Shown: piece by piece, positions 51,382 through 60,524 of the stretch
Layout: the number at the start of each line of letters is the position of its first letter
Position numbering within the stretch: the stretch's first letter is position 1
NCBI RefSeq assembly: GCF_004745805.1
Contig: NZ_SRLQ01000015.1
Location: forward strand, 62,001-126,000
DNA length: 64,000 nt
Direction: 5' to 3'
Source of the DNA: Mycolicibacterium sp. CH28
GTDB lineage: Bacteria; Actinomycetota; Actinomycetes; Mycobacteriales; Mycobacteriaceae
The notes under the pieces: model-generated
Seen by the model: only the letters and a program-made list of their open reading frames with translations
Database searches by the model: none
Told to the model about the DNA's origin: nothing
Position numbers and translations under genes: made by a program

Positions 51382-52494
51382 TCAGGTGACAGACCAGTCC
51401 GTCAGCAGTGGATCAAAGTCGACAGCCGCGAGCACGCTGGCATCCCGATACAGCCGCTCCATGGGGTGATCTGTGAGGTAGCCGTGACCACCAAGGGTAT
51501 TGACCGCCGCAACTGTGGCCGCCATTCCGGCCTGGCCCGCGGCAGCCACTGCCGCGGAGACTTGCTCATCGAGCCGGTTCGGGTAGGTGTCACCGTCGAG
51601 AGCTATCGCCAGATCCGCGATCAACAATCGAGCACTATCGATTTTGAGCGAGGCCTCAACCAATGGAAAGGAGACTCCTTGGAAATCAGCGATGCGCTGG
51701 CCGAAGGCTTCACGCGACGCCGCATACGCGGCCGCGTACTGCACGGCGGCCTCCCCGACGCCTATCGCAATGGCTGCGATCGCGATGCGGAACCCGGCGA
51801 TGACCTTGGATAGCTCGATACCCCCGCGAGGGAGGAGCTCGGCCTCGGCATCGACGAGCTCGACAACTGCGGTCGGAGCTGAACGTGCGCCCATTTTTCC
51901 TGCCGCCGTATCGTCGCGAACCACTCTCAGCGAGGTGAGGCTTTCACTGGAGAGCACTGCCGCCGCCGTCTCGGCGCCCTGCCTGCCGACTACAACGCCG
52001 TACCGACTGTCGGCCAGGTGAGCAACGGCATTCTTGCGGCCGGACACACCTACTTTGCCGTCGTGCGTATCTAAGGTGGTGGACAGCTCCACGGTTGACC
52101 GTCCGAACCCCTCGAAATACAGAAGCGTCCCTCGCGTCGAACCCTCGACTGCGCGGACAGCCCTGAGGAGCTCGCGCTGGGCAGCAGTCCCGCACCGGTC
52201 AACAATGATCGCCGCGTAGGCCCCGTTCAGCACATCGAAAGCAGTACCGGCGTCGACCTTTCCCAGTTCTTCGCCGATGACACACCACTGCAGATGGCTC
52301 GGGATACCCTGACCACCGACGTCGATGTCGGATGGCGTCAACAATCCCATCTCGTTGAGGGCGTCGAGCGCCGGTGTCGGTACTTCGCCGGTATGGTCTG
52401 GGCTATTCGCATCGGAAGCAATGAGGTGGTCAGCCAGGTCATGCACGGCAGACCGCAGTAACTCCAGATCATCCGATTCAGCAACTTGTGGCAC
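51382..52494 (-). CDS. Acyl-CoA dehydrogenase-like protein lacking the catalytic glutamate
   Basis: 370 residues. The family core is present: LGKVDAGTAFDVLNGAYAA, then SREAFGQRIADFQGVSFPLV and GGHGYLTDHPMERLYRDASV. After YRDASV, where others read LEIxEGT, it reads LAAVDFDPLL, so the usual Glu base is absent. The FAD signature loop (TEPGxGSD) is also weak. It therefore looks like the non-catalytic partner of a heteromeric dehydrogenase, or an enzyme using another base. GTG 52494 is chosen by domain fit; the frame is open up to 52569. No good ribosome site is visible. Confidence 0.8.
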   Translation of the reverse strand: MPQVAESDDLELLRSAVHDLADHLIASDANSPDHTGEVPTPALDALNEMGLLTPSDIDVGGQGIPSHLQWCVIGEELGKVDAGTAFDVLNGAYAAIIVDRCGTAAQRELLRAVRAVEGSTRGTLLYFEGFGRSTVELSTTLDTHDGKVGVSGRKNAVAHLADSRYGVVVGRQGAETAAAVLSSESLTSLRVVRDDTAAGKMGARSAPTAVVELVDAEAELLPRGGIELSKVIAGFRIAIAAIAIGVGEAAVQYAAAYAASREAFGQRIADFQGVSFPLVEASLKIDSARLLIADLAIALDGDTYPNRLDEQVSAAVAAAGQAGMAATVAAVNTLGGHGYLTDHPMERLYRDASVLAAVDFDPLLTDWSVT

Positions 52495-52844
52495 GGTTCC
52501 AGCATCCAATTTCCGAGATCCAACGGCCAACGGAATATTCCAGCAGGTGGAACCGAACATACTGCCCACCAGATTGATTCAGCACGCAGGAAGTGGTCGG
52601 CGGGCATGGACTACGACACCGGGAAGTTCACCATCTGCGGCAAACAGTGTCGTCACGAATCACGGTATCCGCGTGTGTCGCACTATATTCCTTGGATCGC
52701 AGCACTTTCCGACGAACCGCGCTATATCCTCGGGACACAACGCCAAGTCTGACTTCTCGGCCAACGACGAGCCCCAGGCTGTGTATCTTGTCGGTAGGTC
52801 CACAATCGGCTGCGCGCCGTTCCCATAGTCGAGAAAGGACTTTG

Positions 52845-53327
52845 ATGGCTCGATCTACTCACCCTGTATCGGCATTGGCCGCAGCCGCCCTGCTGGCCAC
52901 CATCGTCGCGCCGGCCGCCCATGCCGACAACAATCGGCTCAACAACGGGGTAGTCGCCAACGTCTACACCGTTCAGCACCAGGCGGGGTGTACCACGAAC
53001 CTCAAGAAGGACCCGGCTTTGACGCTGGCGGCCGAGTGGCACGCCAACGACATGCTCAACAATCGCGCCCTCGACGGTGACCTCGGATCCGACGGCTCCA
53101 CGCCGCAGGACCGGGCGGTCGCGGCCGGTTTCAGGGGCAAGGTGGCTCAGACTGTGGCGATCAACCCGGCGTTGGCGATCAACAACCTGGACGTCATCAA
53201 CCAGTGGTACTACGAGCCCGCCGATTTCGCGATCATGTCCAACTGCGCCAACTCAGCCATCGGCGTCTGGTCGGTCAACAGTCTCGACCGCTCTGTTCTC
53301 GTCGCGGTCTACGGACAGCCAGCCTGA
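52845..53327 (+). CDS. Secreted CAP/SCP-like domain protein
   Basis: 160 residues. The signal peptide (SALAAAALLATIVAPAAHA, residues 9-27) is followed by a small CAP-type domain: NGVVANVYTVQHQAGCTTNL, LTLAAEWHANDMLNN, DGSTPQDRAVAAGF, and a Cys near residue 127 (IMSNCANSAIGVWS). CAP domains bind lipids or act as proteases in other organisms; in mycobacteria the function is not set. AAAGGA stands six bases before the ATG. It faces the opposite way from its neighbours, so it is not part of their operon. Confidence 0.75.
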   Translation: MARSTHPVSALAAAALLATIVAPAAHADNNRLNNGVVANVYTVQHQAGCTTNLKKDPALTLAAEWHANDMLNNRALDGDLGSDGSTPQDRAVAAGFRGKVAQTVAINPALAINNLDVINQWYYEPADFAIMSNCANSAIGVWSVNSLDRSVLVAVYGQPA

Positions 53328-53343
53328 CGCTAGAAGCCGACGC

Positions 53344-54225
53344 CTAAAGGCAATGCGTGGCAACCGATGCCGCGAACAATTTCGGCGATTCCATAGGCGC
53401 AAAATGACCGACCCCGGCGAGGGTCACCGGCGCGATGGCGAGCTCGGCAGCCAATCGCTGCGCCGCGGAGTGCTCGAACGTGTCCGAATCAGCTCCCGTC
53501 GCCACCGTAATGGGACAGGAAATGTCGTTGACTGAGGGGGCCGGTGCATGGACAACCGCGTCATAGATGCTGGCTTCGATCTGCGGCGTGCATTTGAGTT
53601 GCACAGCCTCGGGATCATCGTCGACATCGGAGAATCCGTAGCTGACGTAGGCATCCAGTGCCGCAGCCTGGAAGTACGCCATCGGTGGCTTAGCGACGTA
53701 GTTCGCCAGCGCGTGATGCCGGGAGGCAAACCGTGCGCGCCGGCGGCCCGCGACTCTTACCATGTGGTCGGAAACCCGGGCCAATGACTGACGCTCTTCG
53801 TCGCTCATCCCAACGGGAATCGCAGGTTCATAGAGATATAGGCGCTTGAACGTGCCCGGCGCGGCCAGTTCGGCCGTTGCGAGTGCGGCACCACCGAGTG
53901 AATGGCCCACACCGATCACCTCGCCCGTTCCGAAGTAGTTGGCCGCAGCCAAGACATCGTCTCCAAGACCCTGCCATGAGATTTGTGAGCCGGTTGCCAC
54001 CGTCGTGTCACCGTGGCCACGAAGGTCGACCGCAACACAATGCGCCCGATCAACAAGAAGATCTGCGACAGGTTTCCATACCCAGCCGTGCAATCCCGTG
54101 GCATGCACGAACAACAGCACCGGGCCCTCACCTCCGAAATCGTGCACGACGGTGGTTGTGCCGTCCGGCGAATCGAGCCGCACCACGCTGCATACTGGAC
54201 TCACTGCCGCCGCGTCGGTTTCCAT
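53344..54225 (-). CDS. Alpha/beta hydrolase
   Basis: 293 residues. HDFGGEGPVLLFVHATGLHG carries the HG-type oxyanion region (HATG). The nucleophile is in GVGHSLGGAALATAE (GxSxG with Ser). The acid is probably ATGADSDTFE, and the histidine is in LAGVGHFAPMESP near the C-terminus. It is a canonical hydrolase of the meta-cleavage (MhpC/BphD) or epoxide/ester type. In this cluster a C-C hydrolase acting on a ring-cleavage product is a reasonable guess. ATG 54225 follows AAAGGAGATTG. Confidence 0.82.
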   Translation of the reverse strand: METDAAAVSPVCSVVRLDSPDGTTTVVHDFGGEGPVLLFVHATGLHGWVWKPVADLLVDRAHCVAVDLRGHGDTTVATGSQISWQGLGDDVLAAANYFGTGEVIGVGHSLGGAALATAELAAPGTFKRLYLYEPAIPVGMSDEERQSLARVSDHMVRVAGRRRARFASRHHALANYVAKPPMAYFQAAALDAYVSYGFSDVDDDPEAVQLKCTPQIEASIYDAVVHAPAPSVNDISCPITVATGADSDTFEHSAAQRLAAELAIAPVTLAGVGHFAPMESPKLFAASVATHCL

Positions 54226-54447
54226 CAATCTCCTTTTGCTCTGTCCTGGTGATCCATCAGCACCGGTGTCGCGAAGGACAGAATCGCGCGTCGTCGCACC
54301 GGGACGCACTGTGGATTCCAATGCATGGAACTCCGCTCACGAACCATCTATGGCCGGGCACCGATCAGCATCATCTGCAACTACGGCCGTACCGCCCTAA
54401 CCCGCTGCACCGCAGCGGTGTCAGCAGATCCCTACCCGGCTCCCACC

Positions 54448-55329
54448 TCACATCTCCTTCGGAAACCAGTGCATACGACCTTGAGTTAGGCGTTCGAAGA
54501 CCTCACGTTCGACCAGAGCGCCCGTCGCCCTAAGAGCGGCGTCGTGACGGCGGTCGACGTCGCCGACGCCAACCGCAGAGATCGAGATAGCACCGACAGC
54601 AGCGCCATTGACCATCAACGGTACGGCTGTGCATGCCAATCCTGGCTGCACCTGACCGCACTGCCGCGCTACTCCGGCGCGGCGGACCTCTGCGAGCTCT
54701 CTGAGGAGCACAGCAACATCTTTGATCGAGGTAGCGGTCAGCCGCGGCATCGGGTCGGGCAGGGTCGCGCGGAGATCGGCGGGATCCTCGAAGGCCAGCA
54801 TGGCCTTGCCCAGCGCCGTGCACTGGGCAGGGAGCCGCCCGCCGACACCGAATAAGGGCGACCAAACGCGCTGCACTGACAGACGTTCGAGAAGCACCAC
54901 CTCATGTTGCCGCAGGACAGCTAGATGCACATTCTGGCCGGTCTGCCGGTGCAGCGCGGCGAGGTGGGAACTTGCGGCATCACGCATACTGCTCACCGGG
55001 CTTGTGACCCCGAGGCGGAAGATCTCGATACCGATCTTGTAACTGCCTCGATGGTGCTCCACTGCCCCGAGCTCGATCAGGCGCGCCAGCAGGCGGTGGA
55101 CCGTCGACTTCGGCAATCCGCTCGCGTGGGCAAGCTCGGTAAGCGTCATGACGCGCTCATTGAAGTTGAACGCGCGCAACAGGTCGAACGCCTTCGTCAA
55201 GATCGACGGAGGGGCATCAGCGTCCGAGACGTCTTCGCGGACGGGTGTTTCGGCGGGCTTCACTGGACGAGATGCTAGCCCGAGCGGGGGCCCGAAATCT
55301 GGCTCGATTCCGCCGGGCGGAACAGACAT
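54448..55329 (-). CDS. IclR-family transcriptional regulator
   Basis: 293 residues. Winged helix: LTKAFDLLRAFNFNERVMTL, then LAHASGLPKSTVHRLLARL (recognition helix). The effector domain has GAVEHHRGSYKIGIEIFRLG, then VHLAVLRQHEVVLLER and GLACTAVPLMVNGAAVGAIS. IclR proteins mostly control aromatic and acid catabolism, repressing or activating with a pathway intermediate as effector. It is divergent from the ACMSD-like gene, with 38 bases between the starts if ATG 55329 is right; GTG 55263 is an alternative that would leave 104 bases of operator space. It is probably the local regulator. Confidence 0.85.
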   Translation of the reverse strand: MSVPPGGIEPDFGPPLGLASRPVKPAETPVREDVSDADAPPSILTKAFDLLRAFNFNERVMTLTELAHASGLPKSTVHRLLARLIELGAVEHHRGSYKIGIEIFRLGVTSPVSSMRDAASSHLAALHRQTGQNVHLAVLRQHEVVLLERLSVQRVWSPLFGVGGRLPAQCTALGKAMLAFEDPADLRATLPDPMPRLTATSIKDVAVLLRELAEVRRAGVARQCGQVQPGLACTAVPLMVNGAAVGAISISAVGVGDVDRRHDAALRATGALVEREVFERLTQGRMHWFPKEM

Positions 55330-55367
55330 TCACGGCCGAGGCTCGTCGGTCGCTATCGTGCGGGCCG

Positions 55368-56396
55368 ATGAAGGAACAAGAAGACTCCGCGACCGGTATA
55401 CAGGTGATCGACTTTCATGCTCATATCTATCCTGACGGAGTCCCCGACTTCTACCAGTTGACCGGCGACGCTGGCTGGCCCACGCTTGTAACCGGCAGCG
55501 ATGAAGGTCTGATTTTGCGCGGCGGCAAACCATTTCGGCGTGTGAAGCCTGCGCTCTGGAATCTGGAGTCCCGACTCGGGGAACTCGATGCCGCCGGCAT
55601 AGGAGTGCAGGTGGTGTCACCGGTTCCGGTGACATTGGCCTACTGGGCGGAGCCGCGTGCGGCCGGGCGCTACTGCCGCGCCGTGAATGACGCCATCGCC
55701 GTAGAGCTGGCCAACAGCCGTGACCGGCTACGCGGGCTAGGTGCCGTGCCCCTCCAGGATGTGGGTGCCGCAATCGCTGAACTCGAACACATTGTCAACG
55801 ACCTGCGCCTCGAAGGGGCAGAGATCGGCACCGTGATCGAGGGACGTGAACTCGACCATCCCGACTTCCGACCATTCTTCGAAGCAGCTGAGCAGCTCGG
55901 CGCGGTCTTGGCCGTTCATCCCATGGACGGCGGAACGGGTGTCATCCGGCGGGAGGGCCAGCCTTTTGATTTTGGGATCGGAATGCTCACCGACACCGCA
56001 CTGGCAGCCGGAGCTTTGGTGTTTGGTGGCGTCCTGGACCGTCATCCCGGCCTACGTATTTTGCTCGCCCACGGGTGCGGAAGCTACCCGTGGGTGTACC
56101 CACGGCTCCGTCTGGGCAGCCAGATGGTCGACGGTCCCAAACCGGAGCGACTCGATGAGCTCACCCGCGCACTATGGGTAGATTCGCTGGTCTTCGATCC
56201 GGTGCACTTGGGTCTGCTCGCACATCGATTTGGCGCCAATCACATCGTGATGGGCAGTGACCATCCCTTTGTGCCAGGCCAACTGACTGCGGTACCACAG
56301 CTCGTACGCACTGCCGCCGCCACCGGAGCTATTACCGAAGCGGACATTGCGGCCATTCTGTCCAGCAATGCACTTGACTTGCTTACCGGATGCTGA
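55368..56396 (+). CDS. Amidohydrolase-2 / ACMSD-like decarboxylase
   Basis: 342 residues, metal-dependent TIM barrel. The metal ligands appear as DFHAHIYP (His17 and His19), AVHPMDGG, LAHGCGSYPWVYPRL and the Asp in GSDHPFVPG. The family includes aminocarboxymuconate-semialdehyde decarboxylase, gamma-resorcylate decarboxylase and meta-cleavage product hydrolases of the LigJ/LigW type. In a ring-cleavage cluster it could decarboxylate a carboxylated aromatic or a cleavage product. ATG 55368 is the first start after the IclR divergence. It runs opposite to the rest of the cluster and probably answers directly to IclR. Confidence 0.87.
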   Translation: MKEQEDSATGIQVIDFHAHIYPDGVPDFYQLTGDAGWPTLVTGSDEGLILRGGKPFRRVKPALWNLESRLGELDAAGIGVQVVSPVPVTLAYWAEPRAAGRYCRAVNDAIAVELANSRDRLRGLGAVPLQDVGAAIAELEHIVNDLRLEGAEIGTVIEGRELDHPDFRPFFEAAEQLGAVLAVHPMDGGTGVIRREGQPFDFGIGMLTDTALAAGALVFGGVLDRHPGLRILLAHGCGSYPWVYPRLRLGSQMVDGPKPERLDELTRALWVDSLVFDPVHLGLLAHRFGANHIVMGSDHPFVPGQLTAVPQLVRTAAATGAITEADIAAILSSNALDLLTGC

Positions 56397-56413
56397 TTGA
56401 TTGACACGACCGG

Positions 56414-56722
56414 TCAGACGAGCACATATACCGAATCGTCCTCGATCTCCACGACATAGGTACTCAGTGAGCGAGTGGCCGGAAAGCACAGCGCCTTGCC
56501 GGTGATGACGCAGAAGCGCGCCATATGCAACGGGCACATCACTTCGGTACCCTCCAATTCGCTGTCAGAGCCGAGGGACCATTGCTCATGCGTGCAGCTA
56601 TCGGAAGTAGCATAGAAATCACCATTATCGGTGCGGTACAAAGCAATCGGCTCCTCGCCGGGGATGGTCATCGACGAGCCCTTCGGCAAGTCATCGACGC
56701 GGCACGCGAATCGTCGGTCCAT
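56414..56722 (-). CDS. Rieske-type [2Fe-2S] ferredoxin of the dioxygenase
   Basis: 102 residues. Cluster ligands: Cys43-x-His45 (CTHEQWSLG) and Cys63-x2-His66 (CPLHMARF), with 17 residues between. It shuttles electrons from the reductase (62327-63529) to the oxygenase. AAGGAGG precedes the ATG. It lies 18 bases after the SDR gene in the same operon. Confidence 0.92.
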   Translation of the reverse strand: MDRRFACRVDDLPKGSSMTIPGEEPIALYRTDNGDFYATSDSCTHEQWSLGSDSELEGTEVMCPLHMARFCVITGKALCFPATRSLSTYVVEIEDDSVYVLV

Positions 56723-56740
56723 GTGAGTGCCTCCTTGTGC

Positions 56741-57553
56741 TCAGGCGGATCGGTGGGGAGTCCACGGCCAGTACCGTGCAGTGGCCCCGCCATCGACGGT
56801 GATATTGGTGCCAGTGACCATTGCCGCCTCGTCGGAAGCGAGATAGACGACGGCGCCGACGTAGTCGGCAGGGGTGGGCAGCCGCGGCATGGGTATCGAT
56901 TCGACGAAGTCCATCGGATAGGGCTGAGGGTTCGCTGACATCGCCGCCAATAGCTCCGCCGCACGTTTGGGGTCTGTCGGCAAGGTCGCCGTTGGCGTGA
57001 AGTTGTTGACTCGAATGCCGTACTGCGCCAGCTCCATTGCGGCCGAGCGGGTGAAGTTGATCAGGCCGCTCTTGCCGGTACAGTAGCCGATATTGCCGGG
57101 TTCGCCCTGCCACGCGGCCGTGGATAGGACATTGATAACGCTCCCGCCGGCGCCCTGACCGATCATCGCGGTGGCGACCGCCTTCGTCAGGAGAAATGCT
57201 CCGCTGAGAATGATATCGACCTGGCGCCGGAACTCTTCAACGGTCGCTGATAGTAGCCCTTTGCGATTGAACCAGACGGCGTTGTTCACCAAGATGTCGA
57301 CATGCCCCCATGCCTTGGTCGCGGCGGCGACGACCGCGTCGGCATGGCACGCATCGGTGACGTCACCCGCGACGGCCAGTGCTGCGCCACCCGCTTCAGC
57401 GATCGAGTCGGCACATGCTTGTGCTGTGCGCTCGTCGAGGTCAGCGCACACGATTGCGGCGCCCTCAGCAGCAAGTCCACGCGCAATGGCGCCCCCGATG
57501 TTTGGGCTTGCACCCGTGACCACGGCAACCTTGCCGGCTAAGCGGCCCGTCAT
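56741..57553 (-). CDS. SDR-family dehydrogenase, cis-dihydrodiol dehydrogenase candidate
   Basis: 270 residues. NAD-binding TGASPNIGGAIARGL, VDILVNNAV, catalytic Tyr-Lys in YCTGKSGLI and Ser in LSTAAW, with ASDEAAMVTGTNITVDGG at the C-terminus. It lies between the oxygenase subunits and the ferredoxin, the usual place of the enzyme that oxidises cis-dihydrodiols back to catechols. Its start overlaps the beta-subunit stop (ATGA). Confidence 0.88.
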   Translation of the reverse strand: MTGRLAGKVAVVTGASPNIGGAIARGLAAEGAAIVCADLDERTAQACADSIAEAGGAALAVAGDVTDACHADAVVAAATKAWGHVDILVNNAVWFNRKGLLSATVEEFRRQVDIILSGAFLLTKAVATAMIGQGAGGSVINVLSTAAWQGEPGNIGYCTGKSGLINFTRSAAMELAQYGIRVNNFTPTATLPTDPKRAAELLAAMSANPQPYPMDFVESIPMPRLPTPADYVGAVVYLASDEAAMVTGTNITVDGGATARYWPWTPHRSA

Positions 57554-58068
57554 AGGATGATCGATACCTTGCCGTGCGGGCGAAGCGCATCCAGGTCCAG
57601 TACGGCTTTTCGCACGACGAAACGGAATCCGAGGGCATCGTCGGGAATCAGGACATGCCGGTAGGCACCCACATATGTATCGATGGTCTGATTACGCATC
57701 CGGAACACCGCGAAGTTGGCGTGGACCAGAAGTCCGTCGCTGTCATGCCACACCTGGATGTTGCTGAGGATGCGGCGCGTGCGCGATCGGGGATACTCGG
57801 CATGGGCGGCCCGGGTCAGCAACGAGTTCACCCGCTGTTCGAGCAAGAACCGGTCATCCTGGATGAGGAACAAGTCCCTTGTGGGATCGCCGTCAGGCTT
57901 GTCCGTCGAAGGCACCAGGTACCGCCCACTCGGATCGAAGTAGCGCAACCATTCATGTAGTTGCCAGCGATCGAGCAGATCCGCGTCTAGATATAGGAAC
58001 CGCTCGACGGATCGAACAACGCTGTCGGCGGCCTCTCGCATGGACGGTTCGATATCGGTCTCAGTCAT
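57550..58068 (-). CDS. Aromatic-ring-hydroxylating dioxygenase beta subunit
   Basis: 172 residues, NTF2-like fold of the ring-hydroxylating beta subunits: VERFLYLDADLLDRWQLHEW, then RLLEQRV-type helices (FLLEQRVNSLLTRAAHAEYP) and RTRRILSNIQV. It supports the oxygenase hexamer and shapes its specificity. ATG 58068 is the natural start; the frame is open upstream but out of domain. 124 bases separate it from the alpha subunit gene, more than usual for such pairs. Confidence 0.9.
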   Translation of the reverse strand: MTETDIEPSMREAADSVVRSVERFLYLDADLLDRWQLHEWLRYFDPSGRYLVPSTDKPDGDPTRDLFLIQDDRFLLEQRVNSLLTRAAHAEYPRSRTRRILSNIQVWHDSDGLLVHANFAVFRMRNQTIDTYVGAYRHVLIPDDALGFRFVVRKAVLDLDALRPHGKVSIIL

Positions 58069-58192
58069 GTCATTCTCCGAATCATCATTTTTCAAGCGAC
58101 ATTTCGGTCGCCTCGAGCGACAACCGCAGCCGCGGCGGGCTGCAACCGCGGTTCTCGAGCGGTGTGGTGTGCCGATCAGCGCGGCGTGCGCC

Positions 58193-59497
58193 TCAGGTGT
58201 GCGCGGCGTCAATCCGGCGACCGAGAAAGACGCGATCGATTGGATCGTGTTCCTCGACAGGTAGCCGCTCACCGGTGATCAGCTCGTTCCATCGCCGCCA
58301 CCACGATCGCATCTGCAACTCGTCAGACCCGACCGCGACAGGATGGTTCATACCACGCGAAATGTCCGACCAAGGCATCTCTTTGATTGCCGCGAAGCTG
58401 CGCTGGCAGCTCTCCAGCGCTTCCACATCGTCAGGAGATGCCAAGCCGCCCGGGCCCCAGAACGTCAGGAAGTTGTCCAGTCGCTGCCGGTGCAACTCCT
58501 CCCCCTCCTCCGGGGGCACCAGCTGCCATGCGTTGACTTCAACGTAGTCGGGCGCAATGGGTTCGATAGTGCGGATGATCACGCCCATCACCAAGTCGAT
58601 GATCACCAGGTTGGGGAAGATGACCAGATTTCGGCTGCCCGTCATCCGGTCGACCCATTCCTCGCCATAGCTGCTACGGAACCGGTCGAATCGGTCGTCT
58701 CTTTCGCGTTGCCCGGCTTCCGATAGTGGGCGACCGAACAGCGCACCAGTTGAGGGCCCGCCAGCAGCCACCGCATGGCCGTTGCCCAGGTCGATACCAA
58801 CGGACTTGTTCAGGGCCGCGACATCGACCGCGCCACGTGCTGCAAGGACCATCTCGAAATAGCGCTGGTGCGTTGACACCGCGTGATAGCCGTCAATGCT
58901 GTTCTCCACAAGGAGCTTCCAGTTTGCCTTGATGGAGTATTGGTGGCTGCCATCGATCACCGTCATGCCTACCTCGGACTGGTCGGCAACCAAGTCGAGG
59001 TACTCAGCGGCCTCGGCGAGGTGTTCACGCAGGTCGATGCCTTCTGGGTCGAAGCTGACGAAGACAAACCCGCGGTAGGTGTCCACCCGCGCGGGCGCAG
59101 AGAGATTGGGTCGGTCGAACTCGGCTGAGTACGCGTCCTCGCCCGGGATCGAGACCAGTCCACCACCAGTCGAGAAACTCCAACCATGGTAGAAGCAGGT
59201 GAGAAAGCGCGCATTCCCGGCATTTTCCCGACACAACATGGCGCCGCGGTGCGGGCACGAGTTCACCCAGACACGAATGTTCCCCTTGGCGTCTCTGGCG
59301 AAGATCAGCGGACGTCCTCCGACAGTGCGCGTCTTGAAGTCGTTGGGCTTCTTCAATTCGGTCTCATGGCCGAGATACAGCCACGTCCTGTCGAAAATCC
59401 TCTCTCGTTCGGCGGCCAGCACATCCTGCTCCACCATCGCCCTGCGGTTCACGAGAAAGCGGGGCATCGTGCGATCATCGATGACATATTCGGACAT
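58193..59497 (-). CDS. Aromatic-ring-hydroxylating dioxygenase alpha subunit
   Basis: 434 residues. Rieske centre: Cys81-x-His83 (CPHRGAMLC) and Cys101-x2-His104 (CFYHGWSF). Mononuclear iron: Asp202-x2-His205-x4-His210 in ENSIDGYHAVSTH, with the third acidic ligand in the C-terminal part. Dioxygenases of this size act on benzoate, anthranilate, phenylpropionate or biphenyl-type substrates; the substrate cannot be read by eye. ATG 59497 has AAGGAG nine bases upstream. Confidence 0.94.
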   Translation of the reverse strand: MSEYVIDDRTMPRFLVNRRAMVEQDVLAAERERIFDRTWLYLGHETELKKPNDFKTRTVGGRPLIFARDAKGNIRVWVNSCPHRGAMLCRENAGNARFLTCFYHGWSFSTGGGLVSIPGEDAYSAEFDRPNLSAPARVDTYRGFVFVSFDPEGIDLREHLAEAAEYLDLVADQSEVGMTVIDGSHQYSIKANWKLLVENSIDGYHAVSTHQRYFEMVLAARGAVDVAALNKSVGIDLGNGHAVAAGGPSTGALFGRPLSEAGQRERDDRFDRFRSSYGEEWVDRMTGSRNLVIFPNLVIIDLVMGVIIRTIEPIAPDYVEVNAWQLVPPEEGEELHRQRLDNFLTFWGPGGLASPDDVEALESCQRSFAAIKEMPWSDISRGMNHPVAVGSDELQMRSWWRRWNELITGERLPVEEHDPIDRVFLGRRIDAAHT

Positions 59498-59595
59498 CGG
59501 TTTCGGCTCCTTCCAGGCTGTTGAGACCAAGGGTGACTCATTTCGGAGTCACGCGGTATGTCCGGGTTCCGTTCGCTGGAAGTCAACGGCTGGCG

Positions 59596-60342
59596 TCACG
59601 GCATGCCGCAATTCGCAGGCAATCTCGAGCGCCAAGCAAGCGTTGCCGGTGTGAGTCGAGGCATCACATGGTTGTTGAGCCACTCGACGGTGCGCTGCCA
59701 GCTGTCGAATGCCGCGGCATGCGAGAGGGCGTCCTCAATGTCGTGGTAAAACTGCCGCGGCAGATCGGTATACCCGATGACGTCGGTGTAGACCGGCGCT
59801 TGTGTTGCCCAGTTCTGAGCGAGTCGCTCCAACGCACCACGCTCGGGTCCGGCTGGCGAGACACACGTCAGGCCCAGCCAAGGTGTAAGCAGAGCTGCCA
59901 TCGCGTGGCAGGCCTGTTCCCGCTGATCGGCCGCTCCCAGATCCACGACGGTCACGGCGGCACCAAGCGCGTAACGGCCGGCAGCGCGCAACGCGCTCTG
60001 TGCTGCAACGCCGTAGCCCAGGATTCCGATCTGCTCGAGCTCCCAGTGCCATTCCCCGAGCCGCCGCAGCAACACGTCGACAGTGGCGTCGTCTTGGGCC
60101 GGAGGTCCCGGCGGAATGCCCACAGCCAGCGACTCGTATCCGTGCTCGGCGAGCGCGTTCATCTGCCCGTCGACGTCCATGAAGGTGTCGGCATCACACA
60201 CGATGAGCACGGCACCACGCGGGAACGGGCCGAGGCAGATCTCGGCAATTGGCACCGTACACGCGGCGGCGACCGTCAGATCATGCCGCCGAGGCTGCAG
60301 CCGCGGAAGGCCCGCAACCGGGTCGTCAGAGATGCCTGCCAT
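59596..60342 (-). CDS. Dienelactone-hydrolase-fold protein without a nucleophile
   Basis: 248 residues in the DLH alpha/beta-hydrolase pattern: an N-terminal HDLTVAAA strand, FPRGAVLIVCDADTFMDVDG, ALAEHGYESLAV, and the elbow segment QIGILGYGVAAQSALRAA. The elbow reads G-Y-G-V-A where Gly-x-Cys/Ser-x-Gly is expected, so neither Cys nor Ser is at the nucleophile position. It may be catalytically inactive or bind the substrate without covalent chemistry. ATG 60342 is the first ATG; the frame is open to TTG 60420. It lies between the oxygenase and the CoA ligase genes. Confidence 0.72.
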   Translation of the reverse strand: MAGISDDPVAGLPRLQPRRHDLTVAAACTVPIAEICLGPFPRGAVLIVCDADTFMDVDGQMNALAEHGYESLAVGIPPGPPAQDDATVDVLLRRLGEWHWELEQIGILGYGVAAQSALRAAGRYALGAAVTVVDLGAADQREQACHAMAALLTPWLGLTCVSPAGPERGALERLAQNWATQAPVYTDVIGYTDLPRQFYHDIEDALSHAAAFDSWQRTVEWLNNHVMPRLTPATLAWRSRLPANCGMP

Positions 60343-60524
60343 GGCTAGCAAGCATGCGACCGCTCCGCCCGGGCCACCATCGCACGTTCCAGCCGCTGGA
60401 ACCAGTGATCCCCGTCCCAACCGGCCGAGTAGCCGGCATGCGGTCGCACGACGATGCCGAGCCCAAGCGGATCGACGTCGAAATACGTTGCGATCGGGGT
60501 ACGAACTGGGACCCTCTCGTCAGG

